Positions 1 through 12,104 are shown, counted from the stretch's first letter. The stretch is DNA of 64,000 nucleotides from Chalara sp. BL73 (GCA_918026815.1 CAKJVC010000061.1:620001-684000), one strand, 5' to 3'. Notes: generated by a model not told the origin, from the letters alone. Translations and numbers: made by a program.

Positions 1-803
1 AGTTATATTGCTAGCCGTAGCTATAAACGCGTATAACAGTGTCGATTTGAGTACTGTAGCTGTAAGTGCTGTAGCGATAAGCACTTTAGCTAGTACTTTA
101 GCTTTCGTCTCAATTTAACGCGTAGCTGATTCTAGGTTAGCGATTTGCGACGTGATAATTGTAAACGCCGTACGCAATTTTCCTTGTTCCGTGTACTCTC
201 TGAAAATCTTTAGCAAATCTAGTAGCTTCGATTGCTCGTCGCGTGATTTTGTAGCTAAACTAGCTTGGATCAATAAATCACGAGCTTGTAAAACTAGCTC
301 GCGTGCCGATTGTATAGTTGTTGTTGTTGTTGTTGCAAAACGTGCTTGTTTCGCGTTGTTGTTGTTGTCGGTTGCGAAAAAACTAAATGCCGTACGCTTC
401 TCGTTTTAGTTGTAATTCGGGCGGTGAAAGTTGATGCTTAAAGCAAATGCGGCAAAAAAGTTTTCCGTCGCGAACGGATTGCTAGCAATTGAGTCGGAGC
501 TAAATTTTAGCTCGATAAGCTTAATAGCACTGTTGCTACTAGGCTGATTCGGTAGCTTTAAGCTAGAGCTTTCGATAAGCACGTCGACGAAGTCGATATC
601 GTCACTGGGTGGTAAGCTAAAAACAGACGCCTCCAAAAAAAGGTCAAACGCGCTCGACATATCGACCACAACAAAGCGTTTTCTACGCGCACCACGCGTC
701 GAGCTGGCTATTGCTGGGAGGAATAGGCTAGTAAGCTAGTTCTTCAAGTATTGGAGACGTGTTTTGAACAAAATAGGGGGGGTTGAAAATTGTTGTTGTG
801 TTG
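1..803 (-). mobile_element. LINE copy 1: 5' part of a Tad1/I-type non-LTR retrotransposon, cut by the window edge
   Basis: This minus-strand piece begins near 803 with the family 5' UTR and runs off the left edge inside ORF1. The region 669-406 translates to the same N-terminus as the other copies (SSAFDLFLEA, then SSNSAIKLIELK). The (GTT)n run near 315-335 is the reverse complement of the CAA-repeat region of ORF1. Many positions differ from copy 3 (4661-10586) by C-to-T or G-to-A at CpA/TpG, which gives amino-acid changes and stops, so it is a RIP-mutated remnant. It carries the 5' UTR variant also seen in copies 2, D and E. It lies head to head with copy 2. Confidence 0.85.
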
Positions 804-897
804 AATTCTTGAACGAACAATGTGCAAATATGATCGAATATAGCCATGGCCAAGCTTCAACTGAAATAGCGAGCTAGCTAGCTCTCTAGTCCACGCT
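804..897. other. Spacer between two head-to-head LINE copies
   Basis: About 94 bp of non-LINE sequence separates the 5' ends of copies 1 and 2. It contains no ORF and no obvious target-site duplication. The flanking LINE 5' regions form a long inverted repeat around it. Confidence 0.6.
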
Positions 898-988
898 CAA
901 CCAACAACAATTTTCAACCCCCCCTATTTTGTTCAAAACACGTCTCCAATACTTGAAAAACTAGCTCACTAGCCTATTCCTCCCAGCA

Positions 989-2566
989 ATAGCCAGCTCG
1001 ACGCGTGGTGCGCGTAAAAAAGCTGTTGTTGTAGTCGATATGTCGAGCGCGTCTGACCCCTTTTTGGAAGCGCCTGCCTCTAGCCTACCACCCAGTAACG
1101 ATATCGACCTCGTCGACGTGCCTATCGAAAGCTCTAGCTTAAAGCTACCGAATCAGCTTAGTAGCAACAGTGCTATTAAGCCTATCGAGCTAGAACCTAG
1201 CTCCGACCCAATTGCTAGCAATCCGTTCGCGACGGAAAACTTTTCTGCCGCATTTGCTTCAAGCATCAACTTTCACCGCTCGAATTACAACCAAAACGGG
1301 AAGCGTACGGCATTTAGTTTTTCCGCAACCGACAACAACAACAACGCGAAACAAGCACGTTTTGCAACAACAACAACAACAATTACACAATCGGCACGCG
1401 AGCTAGTTTTACAAGCTCGTGATTTATTAATCCAAGCTAGCTTAGCTACAAAATTACGCGACGAGCAATCGAAGCTACTAGATTTGCTAGAAATTTTCAG
1501 AAAATACACAGAACAAAGAAAATTGCGTACGGCGTCTACAATCATCACGTCGCAAATCGCCAACCTAGAATCAGCTACGCGTTAAATTGAAACGAAAGCT
1601 AAAGCACTAGCTAAAGTGCCTATCGCTACAGCACTTACAGCTACAGCACCCAAATCGACACTGTTATACGCGTCTATAGCTACGGCTAGCAATATAACTA
1701 CAAACAAGCCTCAGAAATAAACCCTAGTTTAGCCTAGATCAAAAGCAAAAGTAGCTAATCTAGTTACTTCAAAAATTGAACTAAGCAAAACTAAAGTGCA
1801 AAAGCTAGTTTTGATCAAATCCCCAGATGCAAACAACTCATTTTCGCTACTAGCATTACGGAATGCTTTTAACAACGCTTTCGCACAAAAAGGCGTAAAA
1901 AAGCCGGTAGTTAATACTATCACAAAATTACTTGGCCAAAATCTAGTAGTTACTACAACTAGCTAATTTTCGGCACAATATCTACTCGACAAACAAGCTA
2001 TTTAACAACACTTAGTATCGTACAAAATAGCTCAAATCGACGAGCCTTAGCACAAAGTCGTGCTACACAATATCCCGACAGCCGACTTCAATACGCCTAG
2101 CGGCATAAAGCTAGTAATCGACGAAATCAAGACTTTCAACAAAAGTTTACAACCTATCGGAAAGCCGTATTGGCTGTCGTCAGCTGACAAGCGAGCCAAT
2201 CAACGTGCCGGATTTATCGTCGTTGCATTTGCTACAGCCGACAAAGCTAGTCGAGCTATTCGACACCGGCTATTTGTAGCCGGCATCAGCGTACGCGTAA
2301 AGAAATTCTATGCTACAGCGCCGACTACGCAATGCGGCAAATGTCAGGCATTCGGACATATCGACACACATTGCAAAAAATCAGCAAAATGCAAGCTTTG
2401 TAGCGAGGGTCACGTGACCAAGCAACATGCTTGTAATACGTGCAATACCGTCGGAGCCAAATGCATTCACTTAGTGCCGACGTGCGCCAATTGCAAAAGC
2501 AATCATACAGCTGATAATCGAACATGCGAGGTTTTTACTTCAATTAAATCGACTAAGCTAAATTAG
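989..2566 (+). pseudogene. Broken LINE ORF1 (gag-like, CCHC zinc knuckles), copy 2
   Basis: ORF1 remnant in the same frame as the intact-looking segments of other copies. The likely ancestral start (ATGGCCAGC in copy D) is ATA here at 989; the next in-frame ATG is at 1040. The first stop is at 1583-1585, a CAA-to-TAA change, and further TAG/TAA codons follow. The last third (2060-2566) is open and shows the cysteine-rich C-terminus CGKCQAFGHIDTHC, CKLCSEGHVTKQHAC and CANCKSNHTADNRTC, as in LINE ORF1 nucleic-acid chaperones. Non-functional. Confidence 0.85.
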
Positions 2567-2567
2567 C

Positions 2568-4660
2568 ATAATTTATACTAATACCAAAGTATTACAAGTG
2601 AACTTCAACAAAAGCGCTGCAGCTACCGAATCAGCACTTCAGCTAGCTATCGAGCTAAAAATCGACATAATCGTCGTTCAAGAACTATAGCTAGTGCAAC
2701 CAGCCGACAATAAGCTAGACTATTCGACAACACGCTCAATAGCTCATTCAGCATTTCTACAGATTTTGCCGGCTGACCTAGCATTCCGACCTCGTACGCT
2801 AGTCTACGTAGCGAAAAGCTATCGGCCAATAGTCACTATAGCAAGCACGTTACCACGTGACTCCGACATGCTTGTAGTCGATATTGTCGAAAAAACGTCA
2901 AAATTGCAACTTCTCAATATTTACCAGGAATCAGACCAAGCTAGATTAAGGCCTAAAACGCTAAATCGGTGCTTGTATGCTAAAACGCTACAGCCAAGTA
3001 CGATTTTGCTAAGCGATTTTAATACGCATCATCCTTAGTAGGATCTATTAGCAAAGCCTAGTCCGAATGCCGACAAACTAGTCAATTAGATCGAAAATCA
3101 AGAACTAGCGTTATTAAATACGCCTGGCGAAAGCACTTTTTTTCGACATCACATAACTAAAGAATCGGTACTAGATTTGACTTTAGTTTCAAGCAATTTA
3201 GCTGAACTAGTCGACGATTAGCAAGTTTTGCCTGATTTAGGCTCGGACCATTACGGAATCCTTTTTACAATACGCGGAACTAGCACTAGCTCGGATCTCG
3301 ACAACAATATGCAAACTAGATTCAATACGCAACTAGCTGACTAGCCTCGATTTTCTGAAGCTTTTGCTCAAAAAATCGAAAATAGCTCGATTTTAAGCAG
3401 TTCGGCCTTAGTTCAGCTTAGTACAATTGATCAAAGTAGCTCAGCCAGCTTAGAACTGCTTCAAGATCCTAATTTGGAAATCGGACAAATCTTACAACAC
3501 GCTAGCGCTAACTATTCGGATATGCTAGTTACTGATTTTTTAAATCAAGCTGCGGAATCGCTTACTACAGCTATTACCACAGCAGCAAAAATAGCGATTT
3601 CAATACAGAAAACTAGCGCTAAAGCCAAGCTTTAGTAAAATAACGAACTACGGGAATTACAGCAAACTATGCTACAGTGCAAACGACAGCTAGCACGTAA
3701 TTCTACGGCACGTAATTCTAGTCAACAGCCAATACTTGATTCTAGTCGGAAACAGGAATATCTAGTAGCTCGAAATAGCTATTTTTTGGCCATCAAACGT
3801 GCAAAACGCAAGCATTAGAATCAATTTCTGGAAAAAGAAGATCCGCGATCAATTTACAAAGCTATAGCTTATACAAAAGATCGACAAACGGAAAGATTGC
3901 CGACTATATCAAGCCAAACGACGTTCCAAAGCAAAGCTAGTATGCTACGTAGCAAACTGTTCTCTCCGCCACCTATAGCAGCTAATTTAGCTTAGTACAA
4001 TTATCGACCTAGTACTACGTAAACATAGCCAAAATTAGCTATTTCGAAGCTAGAAAATGCATACTCGGCAAAAATCAAAAGCAAAACGCCAAGTCCGGAT
4101 TTAATCAATCAAGATATTGTTCGCTAAGCATATCGTACGCATTCGGAGCTATTTTATAGACTATTCGCTAGTTTATTGAATATCGGCTATCACTCAAAGT
4201 GCTGGAAGCAAGCTACAGGTGTAATACTCAAAAAGCATCAAAAGCCTGACTACACGAATCCGACAACATACAAAGTAATATCGCTATTTAATTGCTTAAG
4301 CAAAATCAGCGAACGCATTCTAGCTCAGCGACTTAGCTACTTAGCGGAAACAACTAGCTTATTGCACAATACGCAAATCGAAGGTCGCTTGAAAAAATCA
4401 GCTATCGACGCGGCAATGCTATTAACAAATGAAATACAGCAAAATCGACTAGCAAAACGTACAACAACAACGTTGCTACTAAACATTAAAAAAGCATTCG
4501 ATCACGTGGCCAAAAATCAGCTACTAGCTATTTTGCAAAAGCTCGGCATGCCGACTAGCTTGATTTCCTAAGTGTCGTCATTTTTAGCTAATCGACAATT
4601 ACGACTTTCGTTCGACAACCAACTAAAGCAATTTAGTACAATTAATACCGGCATCCCGCA
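2568..4660 (+). pseudogene. Broken LINE ORF2 (endonuclease-RT), copy 2
   Basis: ORF2 remnant. The ATG used in copies 3 and E is ATA here (2568-2570), and many Trp codons have become TAG. Segments 2694-3038 (endonuclease, ending at LSDFNTHHP) and 4176-4571 (RT fingers/palm, with the catalytic Asp of the LDIKGAFDH motif of copy 3 changed to Asn, LNIKKAFDH) are readable. The frame ends at the junction with copy 3 before the YMDD box. No functional product is possible. Confidence 0.85.
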
Positions 4661-4810
4661 CAACAGTTTCAACAACAACCAAATTTTGACCCCCCTCTTT
4701 TGTTCAAACAACACTTGCAATACTTGAAGAACTAGCTCACTAGCCTATTCCTCCCAGCAATAGCCAGCTCGACGCGTGGTGCGCGTAGAAAACGCTTTGT
4801 TGTGGTCGAT

Positions 4811-6352
4811 ATGTCGAGCGCGTCTGACCCCTTTTTGGAGGCGCCTGCCTCTAGCCCACCACCCAGTGACGATATCGACCTCGTCGACGTGCCTATCGAA
4901 AGCTCTAGCTTAGAGCTACCGAATCAGCCTAGTAGCAACAGTGCTATTAGGCCTATCGAGCTAGAACCTAGCTCCGACCCAATTGCTAGCAATCCGTTCG
5001 CGACGGAAAACTTTTCTGCCGCATTTGCCTCAGGCATCAACTTTCACCGCCCGAATCACAACCAAAACGGGAAGCGTACGGCATTTAGTTTTGCCGCAAC
5101 CGACAACAACAACAACGCGAAACAAGCACGTTTTGCAACAACAACAACAACAACAACAACACAATCGGCACGCGAGCTAGTTTTACAAGCTCGTGATTTA
5201 TTGATTCAAGCTAGCTTAGCTACGCAATCACGCGACGAGCAATCGAAGCTACTAGATTTGCTAGAGATTTTTAGAGAATACACGGAACAAGGAAAATTGC
5301 GTACGGCGTCTACAATCATCACGTCGCAAATCGCCAACCTAGAATCAGCTACGCGTCAAATTGAGACGAAAGCTAAAGCACTAGCTAAAGTGCCTATCGC
5401 TACAGCTATAGCTACAGCATCTACAGCTACAGCACTCAAATCGACACCGTCATACGCGTCTATCGCTACGACTAGCAATATGCCTACAACCAAGCCTCAG
5501 GAATGGACCCTAGTTCAGCCTAAATCAAAAGCAAAAGTAGCTAATTTAGCTACTTCAAAAATTGAACTAAGCAAAACTAAGGTGCAAAGGCTAGTTTTGA
5601 TCAGATCCCCAGATGCAAACAACACATTTTCGCCACTTGCATTACGGAATGCTTTCAACAACGCTTTTGCTCAAAAAGGCGTAAAAGAGCCGGTAGTTAA
5701 TACTATCACAAAATCACTTGGCCAAAATCTAGTAGTTACTACGACTAGCCAATTTTCGGCACAATATCTACTCGACAAACAATCTATTTAGCAACACTTA
5801 GTATCGTATAAATTAGCTCAAATCGACGAGCCTTGGCACAAAGTCGTGCTACACAACATCCCGACAGCCGACTTCAATACGCCTAGCGGCATAGAGCTAG
5901 TAATCGACGAAATCAAGACTTTTAACAAAGGTCTACAACCTATCGGAAAGCCGTATTGGCTGTCGTCAGCTGACAAACGGGCCAATCAACGTGCGGGATC
6001 TATCGTCGTCGCATTTGCTACAGCCGACGAAGCTAGTCGAGCTATTCGACACCGGCTATTTGTAGCCGGCATCAGCGTACGTGTAGAGAAATTCTATGCT
6101 ACAGCACCGACTACGCAATGCGGCAAATGTCAAGCATTCGGGCATATCGACACGCATTGCAAAAAATCAGCAAAATGCAAGCTATGCGGTGAAGGTCACG
6201 TGACGCAAAAGCATGCTTGCAACACGTGCAATACAAAAGGAGCCAAATGCGTACATCTAGTTCCTAGTTGTGCAAATTGCAAAAGCAATCATACAGCTGA
6301 TGATCGAACATGCGAGGTTTTTACCTCAATTAAATCGACTAAGCTAAATTAG
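4811..6352 (+). pseudogene. LINE ORF1, gag-like RNA-binding protein, one in-frame stop (copy 3)
   Basis: The first ATG of the frame is at 4811. The frame is open upstream, where an ATA at 4760 stands in for the ATG seen in copy D. Features in order: a Ser/Pro-rich acidic N-terminus, a CAA-repeat tract coding for a Thr run (about 5137-5162), a helix-rich middle, and a C-terminal set of Cys/His knuckles (CGKCQAFGHIDTHC, CKLCGEGHVTQKHAC, CNTCNTKGAKC, CANCKSNHTADDRTC). One TAG at 5789-5791 interrupts it; copy E has TGG at the same codon. Without that stop the product would be about 513 aa. In related elements ORF1 binds the element RNA. The next ORF starts one base after the ORF1 stop, which suggests termination-reinitiation. 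Confidence 0.85.
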
Positions 6353-6353
6353 C

Positions 6354-9300
6354 ATGATTAGTAGCAATACGAAAGTACTACAAGTGAACCTCAACAAAAG
6401 CGCCGCAGCTACCGAATCAGCACTCCAGCTAGCTATTGAGCTAAAAATCGACATAATCGTCGTTCAAGAACCATGGCTAGTGCAACTAGTCGACAATGAG
6501 CTAGACTATTCGACAACACGTTTAATAGCTTATTCAGCATTTCTACAGATTTTGCCGGCTGACCTAGCATTCCGACCTCGTACGCTAGTCTACGTAGCGA
6601 AAAGCTATCGGCCAATAGTCACTATAGCAAGCACGTCACCACGTGACTCCGACATGCTTGTAGTCGATATTGTCGAAAAAACGTCAAAATTGCAACTTTT
6701 CAATATTTACAATGAATCAGACCAAGCTAGATTAGGGCCCAAAACGCTAGAGCGGTGCTTGTATGCTAGAACGCTACAGCCAAGTACAATTTTGCTCGGC
6801 GATTTTAATACGCATCATCCTTGGTGGGATCCATTAGCAAAGCCTAGTCCGAATGCCGACGAGCTAGTCAATTGGATCGAAAATCAAGAACTAGCGCTAT
6901 TGAATACGCCTGGCGAAGGCACTTTTTTTCGGCCGCACTTAGCTAGAGAATCGGTACTAGATTTGACTTTAGTTTCGAGCAATTTAGCTGAACTAGTCGA
7001 CGACTGGCAAGTTTTGCCTGATTTAGGCTCGGACCATTACGGAATCCTTTTTACAATACGCGGAGCTTGTACTAGCTCGGATTTCGACAATAGCAACACG
7101 CAAACTAGATTCAATACGCAGCTAGCTGACTGGCTTCGATTTTCCGAAGCTTTTGCTCGAGAAATCGAAAATAGCTCGATTTTGAGCAGTTCGACCTTAG
7201 TTCAGCTTAGTACAATTGATCAAAGTAGCTCAGCCAGCTTGGAACTGCTTCAAGATCCTGATTTGGAAATCGGACAAATCCTACAACACGCTAGCGCTAG
7301 CACTGTGACTAGTTCTAGTACTAGCTATTCCGATATGCTAGTCACCGATTTTCTAGATCAAGCTGCGGAATCGCTTACTACAGCTATTACTACAGCAGCA
7401 AAAATAGCGATTCCAATACAAAAAACTAGCGCTAAAGCCAAGCCTTGGTGGAATGACGAACTACGGGAAGTACGGCAAACTATGCTACAGTGCAAACGAC
7501 AACTAGCACGTGATCCTAGTCAACAGCCAGCACGTGATGCTAGTCGGAAACAGGAATATCTAGTAGCTCGGAATAGCTATTTTTTGGCCATCAAACGTGC
7601 AAAACGCAAGCATTGGAATCAATTTCTGGAAAAAGAGGATCCGCGATCAATTTACAAAGCTATGGCCTATACAAAGGATCGACAAACGGAAAGATTGCCG
7701 ACTATATTAGGCCAAACGACGTTCCAAGGCAAAGCTAGTACGCTACGTAGCAAGCTGTTCCCTTCGCCACCCGTAGCAGCTAATCTAGCTTGGTACAATT
7801 ATCGACCTAGTACTACGTGGGCATGGCCGAAACTAGCTATTTCGGAGCTTGAAAATGCATGCTCGGCAAAAATCAAAAGCAAAACGCCAGGTCCGGATTT
7901 AATCAATCAAGATATTATTCGCCAAGCTTATCGTACGGATCCGGAGCTATTTTATAGACTATTTGTTAGTCTATTGCATATCGGCTATCACCCAAAGTGC
8001 TGGAAACAAGCTACAGGTGTAATTCTCAAAAAGCACCAAAAACCGAACTACACGGATCCGACAGCATACAGAGTTATATCGCTACTAAATTGCTTAGGCA
8101 AAATCAGCGAACGCATTCTAGCTCAGCGACTTAGCTACTTAGCGGAAACAACTAGCTTATTACACAATACGCAAATCGGAGGTCGCTTGAAAAAATCAGC
8201 TATCGACGCGGCAATGCTATTGACAAATGAAATACAACAAAATCGACTAGCAAAACGTACTACAACAACGCTGTTTCTAGACATTAAAGGAGCATTCGAT
8301 CACGTGGCCAAAAATCAACTACTAGCTATTTTGCAAAAGCTCGGCATGCCGACTAGCTTGATTTCCTGGGTGTCGTCATTTCTAGCTAATCGACAATTAC
8401 GACTTTCGTTCGACAACCAACTAGAGCAATTCAGTACAATTGATACCGGCATTCCGCAAGGCAGTCCTATTTCGCCAATACTATTTTTGATCTACATACG
8501 AGACTTAGCGGCAAAGCTAGCTTCGTCGATTAAAATAGTGTCGTACATGGACGACATGTCATTGACTACGTCATCGACCAGCCTACGGAAAAATGTACGC
8601 ATACTAGAACGCGAAGTAGCTAAACTAGCTGAACTAGCGAGCTTGAATGCTATTCAATTTGATCTGGCCAAAACCGAACTAATCCATTTTACGACAGCTA
8701 AACTAGCTAGTACAATTAGCTTACGACTACCTGACAACAACGTTATACAGCCAAAAAAGCTAGTACGCTGGCTAAGCATTTGGTTCGATTCAGGGCTCAC
8801 ATTCAAGCAACACGTCGCAATACGTACTAGTCAAGCTAGATCTAGTTTTTATCGACTAGCTAGACTAGCTAACACGGAGCAAGGTCTTAGTCCTTTTGCT
8901 ATTCGACAATTGTACCTCGCTTGCGTGACTAGCGTGGCTGACTACGGAGCGGTAATATAGTGGAAAGGCCAAGCACAATTCAGCCGACAATTACAATCAT
9001 TACAGAACCTGGCACTACGCAAAATACTAGGTGTTTTCCGAACTAGTCCAATTTGCCCTATGGAGGTCGAATCGGCATTGTATCCCGCTAGCGTACGACT
9101 CAATGCTAGCGTACGACAATATGCTATTCGAGCTTTGAAGCTTCCTCAAAATCACCCAATCAGACAAGCTACACAAACAGCTACAGCCGGCACACAGCTA
9201 GAACGCATCGCTAGTTCAGCTAGTTCAGCTAGTTCAGCTAGTTTAGCTAGTTCAGCTAGTTTAGCTAGTTCAGCTAAATTAGAGCACATACAACACTACA

Positions 9301-10391
9301 AGTACGCTCCATGGAATCGCACTACGCCGTACAACGTCGAAATCAGCTCGTTGTCAAAAGAGGACGCTACTACAATGCACCAAACTAGCTTGAATCACTT
9401 AAGCTACCTTAGTACAATTATTTACTCCGACGCGTCGATGATTCCGAGCACCGAATCGACAGGTGTAGGAATCGGCTTCATTGCGCTACAATACGACAAT
9501 CAAGGACGGCCTAGTACAATACATCGTAATATCGACAACATTGGCCAATCACAGCTAGTCTACAATGGAGAGCTAGAAGGAATCACGCAAGCTATCGAAT
9601 ACGCTAGTACAATAGCACAGCCCGGCCAAAACTACAATATCTATGCCGACAACCAAGCCGCACTTCACAGGCTAAAATCAGCTGACGACAATCCCGGCCA
9701 ATCACAGCAAATACGCGCTAGCGAAGCTACGCTACATGCAATAGAAAAAGGAGCTAGTATTGCACTAAAGTGGGTTCCAGGGCACACGGATATCTATGGA
9801 AACGACCAAGCCGACAAACTAGCTAAACTAGCTACAACTATCGAACCTAGCACTACAACGACTAGCTTTGCGGTATTAGGCTGCGAAGCTAAAAAAGCTA
9901 GTATTGCGGAATGGAAAAATGTGCTAGCAAAGTACGACAGCAAGCCTAGTACAAATCCATTTACGTACAAAAAGCTATTTCCGTGGAAAATCAAGTCAAA
10001 AATACAACTACCGCGCGGAACGACTAGAGAGCTAGCCAGCTCGCTATTTCAACTAAAGCTCGGCCATGGCTATATTCGATCATATTTGCACAAGCTAGGT
10101 TATGTGACGTCTGACAAGTGTGTGTGCGGAACGAAGGAAACAGCTCAGCATTTGCTACTTAGCTGTAATGATCCTAAGCTAGTTTTAGCTAGATCAAAGC
10201 TCAAAAACGACCTTGGAGGAAACCGGCTTACAATGGCCTTATTACTGCACACAACAATCGGCATTGAAAAGACGCTAGCGCTCCTCAAAGCGACTAGCGT
10301 CTGTACTAGACGGAATCACCTGAATAGGCTAGAGCGGGAACAGGAGCTAGAGGAGCTAGAGGCGCTAGGGGAGCTAGAGAGAGAGGAATAG
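6354..10391 (+). pseudogene. LINE ORF2: endonuclease, reverse transcriptase, RNase H; one in-frame stop (copy 3)
   Basis: A frame of 1345 codons broken once by TAG at 8958-8960, where copy E has TGG. N-terminal APE-like endonuclease: VLQVNLNKS, VVQEPWLV, LLGDFNTHHPWWDP, GSDHYGI. Reverse transcriptase: GVILKKHQKP, LDIKGAFDHV (catalytic Asp near residue 643), GIPQGSPISP and YMDD (residues about 731-734). A Ser/Ala repeat linker follows (9212-9274). RNase H: YSDAS (about 1026), NGELEG, YADNQAA and WVPGHTDIYGNDQAD. The C-terminus carries CVCGTKETAQHLLLSC, the Cys/His motif typical of this group. The enzyme would nick target DNA and prime reverse transcription there. Both halves flanking the stop are otherwise open. 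Confidence 0.9.
9212..9274 (+). repeat. 9-bp minisatellite inside LINE ORF2, 7 units
   Basis: Seven tandem units of TAGTTCAGC or a one-base variant lie between the RT and RNase H domains. They are in frame and encode a Ser-Ser-Ala-type linker. The same place in copy E has 14 units. Confidence 0.9.
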
Positions 10392-10505
10392 ACGTTCGCT
10401 ACGATTTCATTTGTTTTGCTATTTGCTACAATTAGGGCTAGACCCTCAACATTCACTGGAATAGATTGACTACCACCATTGCTTGTACATAAACTAGATA
10501 GGAAC

Positions 10506-10525
10506 GCTAGCGCCTAGGCGCTAGC
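10506..10525. repeat. Perfect 20-bp palindrome in LINE 3' UTR
   Basis: GCTAGCGCCTAGGCGCTAGC is its own reverse complement and lies about 40-60 bp before the 3' tail. It is identical in copies D (38571-38590) and E (35480-35499). It would fold as a hairpin in the element RNA and is a candidate RT recognition structure. Confidence 0.85.
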
Positions 10526-10586
10526 CGTGCTACATAGTCCTCGACTGATACAGCACGTTAAAAGGAATAATAATAATAATAATAAT

Positions 10587-11973
10587 TTTGCGTTACGTAA
10601 CTTTCGCTATATAGCTTGCATTTAGCTGATTTTTTGCAATACGTATCGATATGCCCGAATGCTTAATATTTGCTGCATTGCGTAGTCGGCGCTGTAGTAT
10701 AGAATTTCTTTACGCGTACGGTAATGCCGGCAATAAATAGCCGGTAACGAATAGCTCGATTAGTTTTTTTTAGCTGTAGCAAATAATACTACGACCGATT
10801 TTGCGCGCTAATTAGCTTTTTTGTCGGCCGACGTTAACTAATAAAAAGTTTTAATTAGTTGTAGCTTTTTGTTAAACGTTTTAATTTTTTCAATAACTAG
10901 CTTTATTTTTTTGTAGTATTAAAGTCGCTAGTAAGTATACTATGCAATACGACTTTGTGCTACGATTCGTTTTTTTGCATTAATTTAAACGGTACTAAGT
11001 GCTGCTAAATAGCTTGCTTTTCGATTAAGTAGTTTGCTGAAAATTGACTAGTCGTTGTAACAACTAGATTTTGGCCTATAAACTTAGTAATAGTATTGAC
11101 TACTAGATTTTTAACACTTTTGTTAGCAAACCCTTAATTAAAAGCATTCCGAAATGCCAAAAGTAAAAATTTAGTAGCAACGTTTAACGACGTAACTAGT
11201 ACAAGTCTAAAGTCTTTAGCTTTAGTTTTACTTAGTTCAATTAATAACTTAGCTTTTTGTTTTGCTTTGACTAGTGTCTATTTTTGCGGAACAGCTTTGT
11301 TGTTGTTGTTGTTGTTGTTGTTAAGTATGTTGCTAGTCGTAGCAATAAACGCGTACGACAGTGTCGATTTAGATACTGTAGCTGTAAGTACTTTAGCTAA
11401 AGCTTTTGTTTTTATTTCTATTTGCCGTGTAGCTGATTCCAGGTTAGCGATTTGCGACGTGATAATTGTAAACGCTGTACGCAATTTTCTTTGTTCCGTG
11501 TATTTTCTGAAAATCTTTAGCAAATCTAGTAGCTTCGATTGCTCGTCGTGTAATTGCGTAGCTAAACTAGCTTGGATCAATAAATCACGAGCTTGTAAAA
11601 CTAGCTCGCGCGCCGATTGTATTATTGTTGTTGTTGTTGCAAAACGTGCTTGTTTCGCGTTGTTGTTATTGTCGGTTGCGGAAAAACTAAATGCCGTACG
11701 CTTCCCGTTTTGGTTGTGATTCGAGCGGTGAAAATTGATGCTTAAAGCAAATGCGGCAAAAAAGTTTTCTGTCGCGAAAAGATTGCTAGCAATTACGTCA
11801 AAGTTAAGTTCTAGCTCGATAAGCTTAATAGCACTATTGCTACTAAGCTGATTCGGTAGCTTTAAGCTAAAGCTTTCGATAAGCACGTCGACGAGGTCGA
11901 CATCGTCACTAAGTAGTGGGCTAAAGGCAGGCGCTTCCAAAAAGAGGTCAGACGCGCTCGACATATCAACCAC
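10587..11973 (-). pseudogene. Broken LINE ORF1, copy 4
   Basis: The minus strand starts MVDMSSASDLFLEAPAFS at 11973 and stays open to 11278 (231 codons), with the poly-Thr/CAA region and the SIATTSN-like segment. It then loses its frame through RIP-type stops. The piece coding for the zinc knuckles (about 10670-10587) is recognisable only by nucleotide similarity. Non-functional. Confidence 0.8.
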
Positions 11974-12104
11974 AACAAAGCGTTTTCTACGCGCACCACG
12001 CGTCGAGCTGGCTATTGCTGGGATGAATAGGCTAGTGAGCTAGTTCTTCAAGTATTGCAAGTGTTGTTTGAACAAAAGAGGGGGGTCAAAATTTGGTTGT
12101 TGTG
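10587..12104 (-). mobile_element. LINE copy 4: heavily RIP-mutated minus-strand 5' fragment
   Basis: The minus strand carries the family 5' UTR at about 12104-12000 (the CAAAATTTTGACCCCCCTC variant shared with copy 3), then ORF1 down to its zinc-knuckle region. It ends at 10587 against the tail of copy 3, at a point equivalent to the HVTQKHAC codons. The 5' third (11973-11278) is still an open frame; the rest is saturated with TAA/TAG. The ORF2 half is absent. Confidence 0.85.

Larger units (their letters stand above)
898..4660 (+). mobile_element. LINE copy 2: RIP-mutated, 3'-truncated
   Basis: Plus-strand copy that starts with the shared 5' UTR (CAACAACAATTTTCAACC near 902) and runs through ORF1, the endonuclease and into the reverse transcriptase. 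It stops abruptly at about 4660, inside the codons just before the RT GIPQG motif, where copy 3 begins. Compared with copy 3 it carries dozens of TGG-to-TAG, CAA-to-TAA and similar changes. For example, the codons at about 2683-2691 read CTATAG where copy 3 reads CCATGG. That is the RIP signature. The piece downstream of the truncation is not found on the other side of copy 3, so deletion or rearrangement is likely. Confidence 0.9.
4661..10586 (+). mobile_element. LINE copy 3: full-length Tad1/I-type non-LTR retrotransposon
   Basis: Full-length element of about 5.9 kb: 5' UTR (4661-4810), ORF1, ORF2, a 3' UTR of about 175 bp with a perfect 20-bp palindrome, and an (AAT)n tail at 10566-10586. 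A tail of TAA-type repeats rather than plain poly(A) is known for I-factor elements. The domain order APE endonuclease, RT, RNase H, C-terminal Cys/His motif also fits the Tad1/I group. Each ORF has one TAG where another copy has TGG, so it is only lightly RIP-mutated. No convincing target-site duplication is visible: the left flank is copy 2 and the right flank is copy 4. The 5' UTR matches copy 4, not the other copies. Confidence 0.92.

Noticed and set aside
1285..1563. Minus-strand frames over the CAA-repeat part of LINE ORF1 (also near 5100, 23200, 30000)
   Set aside because: Repeated shadow frames rich in Val runs from (GTT)n; they recur only because the LINE recurs.
4661..10586. Copy 3 as an insertion into copy 4 (or copy 2) with target-site duplication
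   Set aside because: No matching bases flank it and the two flanks come from different LINE copies in opposite orientation, so the original target cannot be shown.
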